The notes under the pieces: generated by a model
Databases searched by the model: none
What the model was told of the DNA's origin: nothing
Seen by the model: only the letters and a program-made list of their open reading frames with translations
Made by a program: the position numbers and the translations under genes
Shown: positions 1 through 14,242 of the stretch, one piece after another
Position numbering within the stretch: position 1 is the stretch's first letter
Layout: each line of letters starts with the position of its first letter
Assembly: GCA_950295325.1 (NCBI GenBank)
Contig: OX485806.1
Location: 30,258,001-30,322,000 of the forward strand
Direction of reading: 5' to 3'
DNA from: Polytrichum commune
Lineage: Eukaryota; Streptophyta; Polytrichopsida; Polytrichales; Polytrichaceae
DNA length: 64,000 nucleotides

Positions 1-224
1 GATTGCATGGTTGCAATCTTTTTGATGTTGCTTCACAAATTCTCAAATTGTAATTGTTCTCAAGAAACATTGAAAACATTATATTGTAACACATCTATGT
101 TTCATTGATGTTTCTTATTGTGCCCATTACTGACTTCACATTTCATTTTGGATGTGGATCATATGGGATTGAACTCTCATTAACGTAGCAATTCTGAGCC
201 AACAAACGGGGAGATCCGGCTCTT

Positions 225-395
225 AGTCAGAAATGGTCTGGTTGAGTCTAAACAACAACGAGTTCAAGCTCAAGAACTAGGTAAGTTGCCGAAAGTTTTA
301 GAGTAAAGTACATGGAATATACCTTAAGTTAATAAAGTAAACCCTAAGAAATAAGCTGTAGCCAGTTGAACTTGGAAACACTTGGATCTTGACTG
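225..395. repeat. Family E related copy (reverse orientation)
   Basis: GAGTTCAAG, AACCAGTTGAACTTGGAAACA-like wording and ATCTTGACTGAC match the E consensus read from the right. Divergent; ends approximate. Confidence 0.45.
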
Positions 396-664
396 ACTCT
401 CTTTCTTTGTAAGTCGTCACATGAACCTTCTTAATTTCATATCATTCCATTGTAGTATCTATTGAACTTAGAATGTTATCTATATTCTGGACGCGAGGTC
501 CAATCTCATTGTAACAAGTGTCTTTGTTGTGTCTGACTTCTTAACTATTGTACATTGTCAAGCCTTACCATATATATCACTCAATTTAGGCACCCAATTA
601 AGCCTGAGGAGAGTGCATCCACATACTAAGAACCACATAGGTACCTTAATTAGGCCAAACCATG

Positions 665-1145
665 ATACACGATTAGTGTCTGGGGAGGATTCAGGGCATA
701 ATTGATGAAAATCTTAGTAATTGATATTTAGGTAATTCCGGGTTTTCAATGAGTTCAAAAATAAACTTGTGCTTCAAGTGCTGTTATTTGTACTCGTCAT
801 GAAGTCATTTTGTAGATGATTGTATATTACTAGATCTTGGAAATGATGTGCACAAACATTTGGCATCATAATGAAGATATTGAAGCAGGCATGCGGTGGC
901 AGCTTCAGTCTGGAATTGGTAAAAAAAAATTGGAATTCCATAAATACTACAGTAGTGTTTCCAAATCCAATCAATTACATGTTGTGATCTTTTGGAATTT
1001 CTTTATTAATTTGAGGTATATAATATATAGTCCTCTTAAATGATCGGTTGTTTTCTTGAAATTATCTTGAACTTCAACTTGTTATTTCTCAAATTCAACT
1101 GGTTCATCTGTAACTAGCATTTAGTTCTGCTTGTTCATTGTACAC
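665..1145. repeat. Family E related copy with internal extra sequence
   Basis: GGGCATAATTGATGAAAATC at the left, then TTTGAGGTATAT, TCCTCTTAAATGATCGG and CAACTGGTTCATCTGTAACTA at the right follow E in order. About 200 bases near 760-950 are not part of E. Confidence 0.5.
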
Positions 1146-4132
1146 AATCACCCCAAAAATTAGTTAATGGATGTATGTCTAGTTTATGCAATGTTGACCA
1201 ATGGTTTTTCTCATATTTCTATGAATACTTTGAGTTATTTTTAGTCTTATATTGTGGCAAAAGACCAGAGGCCAATCATGCCAAAAAAAAATTGAAAACA
1301 AGAGGACAAGTTTCAAAGTTTAAAGGGAAGCCAAGGGAGAGTGCTATTTCATGAGCATGCTCATGTTTAGGTGTTCCATCTCCATGGAGTAGGGCCCCAT
1401 TATCATGGAAGGGGTAGACAAAAAAATACTTTAAATTTTTGCCCAAGGGATGCAAAGATTTTTACTTTCAGAGGCTGCTGACCTACTTGACAAAAATCGG
1501 GGGAATGAACTTTGAAAATGATGTACACAATATGTTTTTAAATACATGTTACCATATAGAAAACCACATTACTAAAACTTATAGCTTCCTTCATGATGTA
1601 TCCGAATAACTTTAACCACAACAAAATTACAATTCTTCTATAATTTTCATGTGATAATGAATATTGACAATAATGTGGACGATGGATATAATGTGTTAGC
1701 CGTGGGCAAGCCCGAACTAGATGGTCGTAAGGAGGTGTGCGCATAAATATACCCAAAACAAAATGGAATAATTAGAAGGTCATGCTTGGAAACCCAACCC
1801 ATAATGTCCATAACCTACACTTGAGCCAAACCCCTTAAAATCCATGCTAGGCACATGCCACAAATCCATATTTGGGAGCCTAGAGCTCAATGCATCCAAC
1901 CCAAGCCCAACCCCTCATATCCTTGGCATACACATGCCAAGGATTTCATACCACATTGAGGAGGAGAGAGGGGAACAAAGTAAAAACAAAAATTCGGGAG
2001 CCTAGTCCTTAGTGCAAAAAACCTCAGCCCAACCCCTCAAATCTTTAGCTAGTAAAATAATTCATGGACTCATATGTGCCATGCAAAAGTTATTCATATG
2101 CCCATAAAATGAGGGATGGTCTAAATATAGGCCATTGTACATGGGTATAGGGCCCTTGCTCATGCTCATGTTCTAGTTTCACTCGACTAGGTGGGGCTGC
2201 AAATATGTCATGTAAGGTGTTAGAATTATACCTTACGGATGCTTGTCAGTAAGTGGATTCAACATGAAAAACGAGTGAAAGTTGGGTGAAGTATTATGAT
2301 ATTATTATGATATATGGGCAACTCGTAAAATTCACATATTTTTACAAGTTGCCCATAAATAGTTCTTGGAGTTGTGGAATTATTGGTGGGGTCTAAATAG
2401 AACCATGCGCATGGGTCTGAGCAAGTCATGCCTTTCTCATGCCTTGCTCATGCTCATGATCTAGCGTTGTCCGGAAGCCAAGAAGACTCATTCCAAAAAA
2501 TATTGGGACCACTATATATAGGGCCATGATGTTGTTTTCCCCTCTTCACATCTTAGCATGCATGTGTAAAATTTACTCCCCCTTTATTTGTAGATTCTGT
2601 TTCACAACACCTACCGAAGGGGTTAGTAAAACCTTATTCCTTATAGGTTGTTGCTGATTCATCCCAATTCAAGCTCACTTGACTAATTTGGTGTCACTAA
2701 CCCATTTCAGGAATTACCTCGACATTCAATCAAACAATTTGTGGTCTTATGGCTATCTTCACTTGTTGAGCATGAGGTGTACACAAGCAATGCAAGGTTG
2801 TAGACAACAAGAAAATGTGCAACCTCTTATTGGTCCACAAAATGATGTTAAAAATTTAATATGATTTATTTATTTGAATGAAATGCTATGCAATACTCAG
2901 CAGTCTATAATTCTATCGACTTCGTAATCTAAGATATTTCACTAAGGACCGTCTTAATCCCAACTCCTAATCAACTTTTTAATACAAGCTCAAGCATATG
3001 AGTCCAAATCAACTCATCTTGTGTTGGGGAGAATCATCTCACATCATTGACAATTTAGAAAACCTATTGATGTAGAAGATTTGTAAGAAAATTCACTAAT
3101 GCAAGATGCAAGACAAGAAATCTCACCAACCCTTGACATAACATTACTCAACGTACATCTCTTGTTCTGTGGACCCTCAGAATATAACAGTGAGATGCTT
3201 GAAAAATTATGAAGAGAAACTCATATTCAAAATAAACTCCCAACATCTCATTGTTATCTTCTGATGGCCCACATCCCTAAGTAATGTTATGGATCACTTT
3301 AGTTGCTCAGATATAGTGAAAATCAAGTAAATGACTCAGTACATGAAGTTTTGGTCCTTTGGAAACTCGCATGCTTGTGCCTCGCTTGCAATACTCACAA
3401 CACCAAAATCCCTTCAATGCTCAAGTTAGTGAATCAAACTTCATGCCTATTCCAACAAAGCAAAAAACACTCAATCTGCCTGAGAAACCAATAAATGGCT
3501 GCAAGCATGTCTATCAAAACAACACCCTTTTTTTTCTAACTTTTTTTTTTCCTATTTTTTACATGGAGCCAATCTACTTCTATGTCGCCTTGAACAGAAT
3601 TGATTAAATGATTTATTACAATCAATTTGGACTACTCACTAGAACCCACTTCCTACTCTAGTACCTCATTTGAGAAAAGTAAAAAAGTTACAGAATACTG
3701 TTTTGGTTTTTTTTAGTTTTTTAGTTTTTGGTGAAAAGTCGCATATTCTTGACCGAACAAGCCTCGCTAAAGTGACTTACGATTTTATTCGAGTCATGAA
3801 GGACGAATGGTTCCAAAATGATTTGATGAGTCTATAACAATGGAGTTCTCATGAAATTTTTTGGGCCAAATCATCTGGGTTCATGTCTACACATGTTGAA
3901 TCATCAACCCAACAGGTGTGCGTCATTCTTACTGTAACTCGGTCAAAGCGACATCTGAAATCCCAAATTCCATGGTGACCACATGTGACACCTCATATGG
4001 GTGCAAATTTAAAATGCGAGTAGTGTGCTAAATAAGATCCCTTTTTCTCAGGAGATACTCTATCTATGTGGTGTAATGTGAAAAGCGGGGAAACTGTTTC
4101 TGCCGTTTGGCATCCTTGTCCACTTGATGATT

Positions 4133-4170
<38 letters not shown>

Positions 4171-6469
4171 GTGAATATCAACCTCTCGCCATGTTGCCTC
4201 CGTGATTCTAATGTCCATTTCCAACTTATCATCACTAAGAGGTTAAAAAGATCGTAAAAGGCTTGGTGAATTCTACACGGAAGTGTCATCCATTTGTTTG
4301 CTTGTTTGCTTGTTTGCTTTTGAATTGATGAATTGTCAGCCCTCCTCACCAATGAGCTGTTGGATCTTGGGTAACATCCATGCTAATCTATGTCAATGGT
4401 CATGGCAATTCTAGTTTCAGACACTTCACTGTTCATGTCACTTATTATTCGGAATTGCACTATCCTGTAAGTTTGTGTTATATGTTTTTTTTATCAACAA
4501 AGTTCAAATGCGTTTTCTATACCTCATAGAACTTGAATGATTCAACCTGGTCAAACTTACAGTTTGAGTAGAATATTCAGCCATTGTGTAGTATTGAATT
4601 GTACGTGACACTAAATGCCCTAAACGACATGCAGTAGAAAAGTGGTAGCCAAATAACCGGTTGCAAGAAAACGTTTGTGATACCGACATGTTGAATCTTG
4701 ACCTCTCATAGATCTATTGCAAGTAGGTTGTTTGGCTCTCAAATTTTTCGACTAAGGTTTCCTTGATACAAGGAAGATTAACAAAAGGCATAGATGATTT
4801 GATTTGGATACGTTTAGAGGTGTTGTTATCTAAAAAGTTGACAAATTTGATGCATCAAGTGTAGAATGATTTTCTTTGGTGAACAAACAATTGTTGCTCA
4901 TATTTTTTTAATTTGTAGGGTCTGGAATGATGCGGATCATGTGGGACACGCGCACATGATTCAAGTCAAGAAACATGATGAGCTCTGAAGTGCAAAGAAT
5001 CAAGTCGCTCTTGAGGCTGAGTTTCTTGATATTTGGTACATTGGTGAGATGCTTTAAGCGGGTAACTTCTCTCAACAAACTCTCACCTTTGGTGAAAGTT
5101 ATCCTCTCCTTTTGGTACCAATCATGAAGGATTCCTTTTCAAAGAACTGGCTTGATCTGGAGCCCTATTTTGGTTTTATGAATTCACTTCGATTCTTCGC
5201 AAAACATTGCAGATAATTGTAGCTTCTTGCATGGAGTACAAAAGTGTGGGACAGTACACTTTCTGAAGTGGAAGTCAAGCAATTGATCATAACATGTCCG
5301 TGCATTCGGACTCGCCTGTGATTCGCTGAACTAATTGCATTCATACTTGCTTTGTCATTTTCCATACTCTATTAGAATCTAAAAGCAGGACAATAGAGCA
5401 ACATATCACTCATTACTTCAGCTTATAATCTACCTGCTTATTATCACTCACTTTTTATTCGGATTCCTTGTAGGTGAAATAATGTGAACAGTGGGCTGTG
5501 TGTGGAGTAATTTGAGAATGTGAATATAAGGCGCCCTGATCGATTTGAATAGTCTGCCAAGTGTCACCAAAATGTCAGAACAACAATCTAAAGATTGAAA
5601 TCAATCCCTCAGTATTACTGTCTTACATATAGGACATAAAGTTAGATTCAAACTTTCAAGCTGTCAGATTGAATTAAAGTTTCACTCAGATCTTATTGCA
5701 CAAGAATGAAATGAAAAGGATGTGTAATTTATCCCATATATATCTTATATTAACCCTTCCACTGACCCTCCCATATCCGTTGCAATGGTATTATAATAAC
5801 TAACACTGTATATGTGATTTTGATTTTTTTCTTCTTTTCTCAGAATTGAATGGCGATCGAATGGGAATTGAATGACCAACATGAATTTTAAATCTCTCCT
5901 TTTCCCACTTGATCAAAGTTCACCACAAGAGCTTTAACAATGTTAGACAATTAGCGATTGTTGCACGTGTGACCTACCTTAGATGGGTCTCAATATAAAA
6001 TGGACAGCTCCAGTAGAGGCACCCATAACCGATTACTTAAGAGAATATGCCAAATTTGTAGAGGTATAAGGCGGTGCAAATTTTTCATGTGTAGAAAGAT
6101 AGAAATTAGGAGGATTGCAAATTTTTCAATAACTTTATTCCTTAAACTGAAATTACTATTCATTTTTGAGGCCAAACTTTGGTATGAATATATTATCAAT
6201 GTGTAGAGTCTATCATAACCGCTTATTTTAACTACTTATTTTTCATCACTTTAGCACTCAAAACTAGGACATGTGTCATGGCACTATTGGTTCTGGCTTG
6301 ATCAAAGTTTAGTCCCAACCTAATCAAAATTTAGTTCCAACTTGATTGAAATTCAGGTACCCTATAGATTACTGAAGGGGTCCTAAATAGGCGCCTCTCC
6401 TATAGAAAATAATTTCTTAACCTCACCTAAAAACCCTCATAAGGTATGTGGGTGTTGTTCGGATTGTTT
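1146..6469. other. Gene-free stretch with scattered repeat fragments
   Basis: Nothing here has coding character. Phrases such as CTCATGCTCATG and TTCTAGTTTCACTCG recur (near 1349, 2156, 2447 and 43701), suggesting fragments of another dispersed repeat. Short ORFs are isolated and without motifs. A CA/TA microsatellite lies at 4133. Confidence 0.4.
4133..4170. repeat. CA/TA compound microsatellite
   Basis: A CA run passes directly into a TA run. ORFs crossing it on both strands are by-products. Confidence 0.9.
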
Positions 6470-6790
6470 TTCATGTTCTCCAGCTTTTATCGATTAGATT
6501 ACACATTGAACTTGTGATGCATTAGAAAATCTACGATGAAGCATCAACAACATTCGGATTTGAAATCAGACATCCCGTGACTTTTAATTATGGTTATTGG
6601 AAGTGCATGTTTGTTGATTTCTCGACCAAATGTATAGGTCCTCCCAAATATGTTCACTATTGAGTGTGAAGTACTAGGTTAAAATGTGAATGTCCAATCT
6701 TTTTTAAACAAGATTCTTTATGGCGTTTGTTCTTTGATCCTCAACGAACCACACATCAATCAAATATAGGGTCTGATTAAGAAAAGTAAC
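6470..6790. repeat. Dispersed repeat D, copy 1
   Basis: ATGAAGCATCAACAAC, ATTATGGTTATTGGAAGTGC, ATGTTTGTTGATTTCT and CTATTGAGTGTG recur in order at 43780-44115. Non-coding. Confidence 0.65.
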
Positions 6791-7325
6791 CAAATAACAG
6801 CCACATACCTTATTCAAACAGCCCTCTTTTACAGATCTTGTAGCATTTTAAAAATCAAGTTCCACTGTGGATGTAATCTGATGTAGCTCCAAAGTATGAG
6901 GAATAATTTGTCAACGCGAACACGAATGCCCCAGTCAATTAGGACAGGTTGAAACTTGGAGTTAAATTCTAGTATGTTTGAGAGTTTGCCACCCCAATGA
7001 GAGTGCATGTGGAAATGAATTTGCACTTTCTACATATAAATAGGAAGTTAGAACACCTTCTCGAGCTGAATTCCAGTATTGTAGAGGTCCAGTTTCAGAG
7101 TTTCAGAGTTCTGACACTCATTTAAAGTTAAGAGTTTTGCATTCATTGTACATGGCGTTCATGTATATGTCAATTCCTATGCATGTATGTATTTTCCCTG
7201 CTTAGCTGAAGACTCTGCATATCAGAGCTCCAAGAAAATTTGCTGTTTCTGTCCATAACACCGACTAACAATTGCTTTCATTAGTAGAAAACTTCTCCGT
7301 TGCAACCGATCTTTGCGGCACAAGA

Positions 7326-7640
7326 ATAGCACCACCACCTACCTGGCAGACCCCTTTGAACACGCAATGTTATGTTGCGATGGTCAAGTCATAATGGTTG
7401 GTTGTGGTGCCACATCATGAGCTTTTTTTTTTTTCTTTTTTTTTTCTGCAACTGAATACGATTGTTGTGGAGGGTTATGAATTAGCGCCACCGCCCCATT
7501 GACAGACGCCTTTGAATTTTCTATTGCCATGGCCACATTGCAATGGTTGGTTGTGGTGCCATGCCATAACAGCCTGGGCAACGGCTGGGACATTTCTTTT
7601 GGGCCACAACCAAATGTGGTTGTTGTGGAGGGTTGCGCCT
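7326..7640. repeat. Two-copy tandem duplication, about 157 bp
   Basis: AGCACCACCACC at 7328 and AGCGCCACCGCC at 7482 begin parallel units that both contain AATGGTTGGTTGTGGTGCCA and GATTGTTGTGGAGGGTT-like wording. A 147-codon minus-strand ORF (7384-7827) spans it; it includes a run of Lys from a poly-T tract and no known domain, so it is not called as a gene. Confidence 0.65.
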
Positions 7641-8629
7641 GCAGATGTTGACTCAGATATTGTGGGAGAAACACAATGGTCGGTTCAGAGAAGTATATCT
7701 CTCGAAACTCAAAGGTGAGATCTATGAAATCGTGGTAGGCTGCACAATATAATGTGAAGAGAAAGTTTGATGATGGCACTAAACAATTTGCCGAATTCCC
7801 TTTCTCATCATGCCACCACAGAGGCATTCTTTTCCTACTGCATCTTCATCTGGAGTTGAACAAGTTGTTCAAAACTTCAGTTCTTCTGAACTGAATGATA
7901 CCACTCGACTCAAAATCCACAACATATTTACCCTTCCTTACAGCTACATGCAAATCATTGCATTGGATAGCTTTGTTAACTGATATAAATAATGCTCGGA
8001 GCACTTTCAGATTTTTTGGGGGTGCTGGATTTCAAGTCCACTCTCAAACAATTGACATGTTGCAAAGTTACGTGTAATCTGTTTCAAATGTGTAATATAA
8101 TATATTTCAAAATAAAAGAAAATCCAAATGCTTCTACAAATTTGGTTCGAACCTGCGGATTACGGAAAAAAAGGCAGAAAGTAACGTCACTATACTACCT
8201 ACTTCTCTGAAAACTCTAGGAAAGTTCTACGTAAAACAAAAGCCCCGCTTTAGTTAGCTACACTCAGGGAACCTTATAATAGAGTGAAGCGTACATATCC
8301 GATCCTATTTGCTTTACTTTGATACTTCCTGCTTCGAAAATTTTCTACTTGTATCTACATAGTTTGTATGTGTATGTTGAAAATGCTCTGGATGGTTATG
8401 TCCTAGAGTTCCTGGCTGGCTACAATTCTTTCAGCTGGAGTGCAAATTAGACTGAGTTTTTGTGATGTTGCTATTTACATATTCTGCCCTTCTCATATGG
8501 ATTTAAATGCTCTGGAGAGATGGATTCCGAATATTTGATACCAGTTTTCATAAACGGTGTATGTTGGGGCCTTATGAGGTCACTCTTTTCTAATCAGATA
8601 CTTCAATTGAGTTGTATATGGCAAGGCTT

Positions 8630-8950
8630 GTAGTTAAGAATGGACACCAAAAAGATGCGTGTCGCAATGTGATTGGACTTTGTGTTCAAAATATAGACAC
8701 CATTTGTAGGTTTAATACCTAACCAAAAGTGGAAGGTCTGTGTGATCATTTAAACAGAAAGAGAATTTTCACTTTGAAGTCTTCTAACTTCTGCATCTCT
8801 CCTCCGATTCCAGAAGCTGAAGTGACAATCTTTGCGATTCGCAATTGCTATCCACAATTGCAGGCAATTTCTGAGCTGATCTAATTGGCAACGACCGATA
8901 TTATCTGTGAAGTTGGAAGTGCCTGCGATAGGGCCACTCATATACTTTAG
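8630..8950. repeat. Dispersed repeat G, copy 2
   Basis: AAGAATGGACACCAAAAAGA, TAGACACCA, GATCATTTAAACAG, TTCACTTTGAAG, CGCAATTGCTAT and GTTGGAAGTGCC align with 33300-33680. Partial relatives appear near 12565, 12908 and 28505 (TTTGAGTGGT...GGTTAGGTGA). Confidence 0.6.
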
Positions 8951-10739
8951 GTATCTCCCACTTGGACTTCTTCAAGCCCTAGTAGGCCTTGTATAAAAGG
9001 TCTCAAGATTAGTACATGGCAGGACCATGCTTTGCACGACCTCCAAGCAGCTGCAATTTGGACAACGGATTTCTTCATCTGTGAAACTCAAAATCTAGAT
9101 ATTTGAATCTGTTCTAGCAGGAGATAGGCAGAGTATATGTGAGCTTAGTTTCCCAGTGAAAACCGCCTTCTGTGTCAATGTTGATGCCAGGTGGCTCATT
9201 GAGATGAGCATACAGAGACAGTTTTGGCTCTTAGATTGGAATAGAAACTGTCTCATTTGGTTTGCGAATCACAAAGATTATCATCAAAGTTTCATGATCA
9301 TAGTTAAGAGGGAGTGAAGATGCAAAAGTTAGAGCAAGTCAATTTGAAAGTGTTCTTCTTTCTTGAGTGATATAAAGGCCTTTATATTTTGTTAACTATT
9401 GAACCTAGAATGAAGACTACATGTTGACTAGATGATCCAATCTTGTCGAAACATGTTGGAACACTAGTTTGTTCTGCATTGAAAGCCTTGCCACATATCA
9501 TTCAAATATAGGTGGACGATTACAAAGAGTGACACAAGGTCCTTACGTAGTTAACCTAACTAAACAATCAGCGATCCAAGATTGAATAAAGTAAAATGGA
9601 CCTATTTTAATAAGATTGGATGACATGAGGTAGACCGAGGATCAATATTTTGGAGAATTGCATTGTTGGATCTTAGTTTGCTTTTTCTTTCCAGTTTGCT
9701 TCGGTTAACTTATTGGTGACAAATTTTCATATAGCAACCTAGATTATATGACATGGGCGTCACTAACAAGGGCCATTCAACATCTAGTTTGCTTTCAAAT
9801 ATGAATCACACAAACTTGCCCAAACATTGGGAACTTGGCAATGGCTTTAGCCTTGTCAAATCGGTAATTGCATTGACCTTGCTAAATTGACCAATATCCA
9901 TAGGCAACATCTAAGTGACCTTTGACAAGCATTGAAGGCACTTCAAAGCACCCTTCTCTTTTCAAATCACAACAAACTCTCATAAACTTGCACCTATGTA
10001 TTCTTGGAATATACAATGGGCCTCTTTAAATGTGAACAATTGGAAGTACAAAGACATTAACACTTAGAGTGCACCCATGGGAGTAATATTTAAGGTTACA
10101 AAATACACTTATCTAACTAGGGTATGAATTTCTTCATTCTGGAGATATACAAGGTTATTTCTAATGCAAGAAAGATTCATAATCTTACATTAAGGGTTTT
10201 AGGTATCATGTTTTTGGGGCATATGTATTTTAAAAATATTTCATCCGTTACCATTTTTCCAACTTGTGTGAATACTTGAGGATACTTCTTACATGTAGGT
10301 TAGTACATATATCCTTTTTGTGGATTAAGATTTATGTATATAAGAATATTATTCATTTAGGGACAGTGCACGCGCATTGTTTTTGGATTCAACTAACTCA
10401 TGTGTGCACCCCTCATGATACATACATGATCAACTATTATGTAGTCTATGATTTGTATGATGGAGACTATTTGTCCACAACAAACTGAGAGTATGAACCT
10501 CCATATTGTTTCAGCAAGTGCGTACCAATTATTAAGAAGTGCACACCCTTATTATTTTTACAGGTTTGGTTTTTCACATGAGAAGATGTAGGAGCAAAAC
10601 CTTCAATAAAAAAATATAAGAGTAAAATTGTGAAGACAAGAATGTCGATATGAGGAAAGTTCTTAACACTCCAATGCCCTACATTAGCAATCTTCCCACA
10701 TAAGGAGTACACTTGTTCCGATAACACTTTAAGGATATG

Positions 10740-10965
10740 AACTGGGAGAATCGACCTCTAATTACAGATGAACCAGCTGAGTTCAAGAAGTAACCAGTTG
10801 AAATTCAAGACCTCAGGAAAACTACCGATCGTATAAAAAGAAATCTTTAGAATACACTCAAACTGAGAAAGAGAAACCGGAAGATGTCAACATGTAACCA
10901 GTTGGACTTGGAAACATTGGAATCTTGACCGAGATTGCTCGAAAATCTACCCAAGGACTTGAGTA
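10740..10965. repeat. Family E copy (reverse orientation)
   Basis: It contains ATTACAGATGAACCAGCTGA, AACCAGTTGAA, ATGTCAACATGTAACCAGTT and TTGGAATCTTGACCGA, in reverse order relative to the copy at 47405. The two minus- and plus-strand ORFs over it are by-products. Confidence 0.65.
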
Positions 10966-11432
10966 GATGTGAGTCTTCTTGCCGAGTGAGGAGGCCCATT
11001 CAATCACAGAAGTAACAATATCAAGCCAAGACGTGACACGTTGGGTAACTATTGGCACTGCAGGGATCAATAACAATTCAAAACTACAGCGTACTAAGTT
11101 AGTGGAATATGAAGAACATCGACAGCACTTTGACCTTTTAAACAAAGCGCACGTATATGGTGCTTGCTAAGGAGTTGATCCATCATGCAACACTTTGCTT
11201 TGTACTTGTGCTCACTTTCAAACAGCCTTGGTCTGGACTCTGCAATATAATATGTGGCCTCAAATCTCATGGTCGAACGTACCTATCCCAACATATCACA
11301 ACAGTGTACCTAACTCTCAACATACTGTCTGTTGGAAACTATCTGAGTCGTGGTTCACAACTTCGCATATGCTTTTGAACTCGGTTGGTTAGTCCCGATC
11401 GCGTCTCGATTCTCATCCACACCACATCACGC

Positions 11433-11705
11433 AAGTTTACATTCAGTGTTCACTGTAGTGAATTAAATTGAAGCGTTGTTGGACGGCTACTGAGGTAGAA
11501 TGGATATCGGGAAGATTATATTCAAAAGAGATTGAACTGCATGCTCAAAATATGATAACCGTCTTAAGTTTACATTCAGTGTTCACTGTACTGAATGAAA
11601 TTGAAGCGTTGTTGGGCGGGTACTGAGGTAGAACGGATATCGGGAAGATTATATTCAAAAGAGATTGAACTGCATGCTCAAAATATGATAACCGTTTTAA
11701 GTTCA
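11433..11705. repeat. 133-bp tandem duplication, two copies
   Basis: AAGTTTACATTCAGTGTTCA begins at 11433 and again at 11566; the units are almost identical, so the duplication is young. Minus-strand ORF 11545-11793 is incidental. Confidence 0.9.
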
Positions 11706-12564
11706 GTAGTGAACATAATTGAGGGGAGAGGATATATGACCATTTGAAGAGATGTACGATAATCTTCACTTTGATAATGAATGAGATGTTCATATGACCT
11801 CCAAAATTTATGAGGAAACTGGCAACGGCTTTAATTCAGGGTCCCTCACGATCTTGTACTAATCACATGTTTCATATCCTAGGAGAGTGGGATAGTCAAA
11901 AAACTTGGAGGGCACATTTTCAATGTTTTCCAAAAGGGTGTGGATTGTAACATTGGGTGGCATTTCATTTTCAAAAAAAAATTTATAACAAAGTTATAAG
12001 TAACAAAGGTTGGCCTTTATAAGGTGTTGTGCAACTAATAAGGGTGTGTGAGCTCATAGGGATGTGCAAGTTTGGAGTTTGGTGTGTTGGCATGGTTAGG
12101 ATGTGAGTATTCTATCTCTTTTTCCTTTGAAATGCTTTGAATTTAGGATCTAGGAACATGTTATGTGAAGAGGATGTTTATTTCTTGCTCGTTTCAAAGC
12201 TTGGTTTAGGGTAAATCCTTTGGCCATATAGATTCTCTCAACAATCATTTTCTTAGCTTAATCATGTCATTAGATTCGAGCTCGATTGCCAAATACAGAG
12301 AATTTGATTATCCTTTGATTTGTGAGCTCTTCTTGCTTTAGATCAAAGAATTTACCCTAATGTCATCTATCAAGGAGAGAGTCAAACCAGTCACTCGTCA
12401 TTGATGAGATTCAAGAATGTAGATATCATGGAACAACATAAACCTCTCGAATCTGGGCTTGCCCTTCTTTTTGTTGCGTCGAAATCTTGAAGTGATCTCG
12501 GGACCTTGGTTGTCAGCTTAAGGAAATGCTATGCCTGCCCTTCATGGTCACTCAGTATGATCAA

Positions 12565-13110
12565 ATAGGTGTATTTGAGTGGTGGGTGGTTAGGTGAAGA
12601 TCTAAGTACAGATTGCAAAAACAAAGAGATCTCAAGATCGAAGCAAGCTAGAGCGAACAACTCACTGAGCTCAAATCAATCTCAGAATAAATACCTTGCT
12701 TGTCAAGTGCACACAAAATCTATTTGCAGAAAAAATATTATTGTTGGAATGCATATAAAACTATATGCAAACACATGGTACCCACTACAAATCACATGTT
12801 CTTAAACTGTGAGAAAAATCTTGTGCCCTACACAAAACTTTGGCTTTGAGTAAACTAAGGTATCTAGCTAGGCCTTTCATGATCACTTGATTTAATTAGA
12901 CAACTAAATTTGAGTGGTGGATGGTTAGGTGAAAATCTAAGAAGGACTGATCTAAAAGATTTGAGATTCATTAGAATGGAATGTACAAGCAAGCCACAAG
13001 ATTGATTTACTCCAAACTATTCAAACAAGTCAAATGGAAGTAATCGTACCCTTGGTGCACAAACAATGAGATCTCAAGCTAGAAGCAAGCAACGATGACA
13101 AACTTAACGA
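12565..13110. repeat. Diverged duplicated segment
   Basis: TTTGAGTGGTGG-TGGTTAGGTGAA and, farther on, GAGATCTCAAG-GAAGCAAGC occur near 12570-12650 and again near 12908-13090, about 340 bases apart. Both halves are non-coding. Confidence 0.55.
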
Positions 13111-14242
13111 GCACAAATTTCCTTTGTGTTTTGACACCTCAATGAGACGCACTACCTATTAACCACACTGAACTTTATGCATGCTTTAAAGTTACATGCA
13201 CTTTGCCATACCTTAGGTATATAGTACTTAGTCTCATGTTCTCAATTTAGTTCTTAGGGAGTGCACTATATATGAGCATTACTTGGTAGCATGCGATCAA
13301 ATAAAGGATCATTTTTGATGAATTTGTCCAAGTTTTTGAATGTTTTTCCATGTACAACATTGTCCCAATGTGATATTTGGGTTTATAAGTAAGATGTTAT
13401 GTTAAAGAGGAGATTTCATATTTTATATATGTAAAGTAGCATGATGGGAAAACAATATTGAATTCCAGTTCAGCAAATTCATTGAGATGCTCTAGATTCT
13501 CAAAAAATGTGCCCTTCTTGGACATTGTGAATGCATTAAATGTAAACATAGACTTATGTTTCTTGCTAAGATAGGCTTAAGGATGACATTGGGATGAATG
13601 AAAAAATCTAAATCTCATCCTGAACTGAACATTACCACGCAATTTGTGAGCAGGTAGGCTAGGTTTTCAAGTGCATGGGGCAAGGCTAGGGTGGGGAGAA
13701 GGCATCTACTTGGGGTTTCTCCAAAAGGTGGTTTCAACTTGCTTTGACCTATTTGTAATTTTTGCACTACATCTCATCAATAAATGTATGCCAAATTTAT
13801 TTTTTATTGCCATGCTTTAGTGTATTGGAATCTCAAAAAATGCCTCTATTACTTCTAGTCTCAATTTCAAAGTTTTATTCTCTTAAGATAAATATACGGT
13901 TATGGATTTAAAAGTTCTCAAAATTTATATTTAACATGCTATCCCATCAAAAGGTTCAAATTCCAATAAAAATTAATTATAGGGTCCTCAAAATGTATGA
14001 CAAAAAAATTAATACCGCTCCTAAATTGTGTTGAATATTGCATGTACATGCAACATTTTAAACTAGATGAGCCTCCCATGTGTCAGAAGAATCAACCATT
14101 TTAGATCCATCTACCTTATAAACTTATTTTTGTGTATAACTATCAGTTTTAAACCTTTTATAATTGTATGTTGACTGAACTTGTCCAAACCTTATAATGT
14201 ATGAATTCAAATAGTGGTTAAATATTTGGGAAAATGTTTTCC

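Larger units (their letters stand above)
8951..14234. other. Gene-free stretch apart from listed repeats
   Basis: It holds the family E copy at 10740, the duplications at 11433 and 12565, and otherwise AT-rich sequence with no recognisable gene or RNA. Phrases near 9390-9480 (ACTATTGAACCTAGAATG) also occur near 440 and 22010, another dispersed repeat trace. Confidence 0.4.

Noticed and set aside
7384-7827. 147-codon minus-strand ORF
   Set aside because: It spans a tandem duplication and a poly-T tract giving a lysine run, with no recognisable domain.
8135-8165. GGTTCGAACC resembling a tRNA B box
   Set aside because: The flanking bases cannot form a T-arm stem, and no A box or acceptor stem is present at the right distance.
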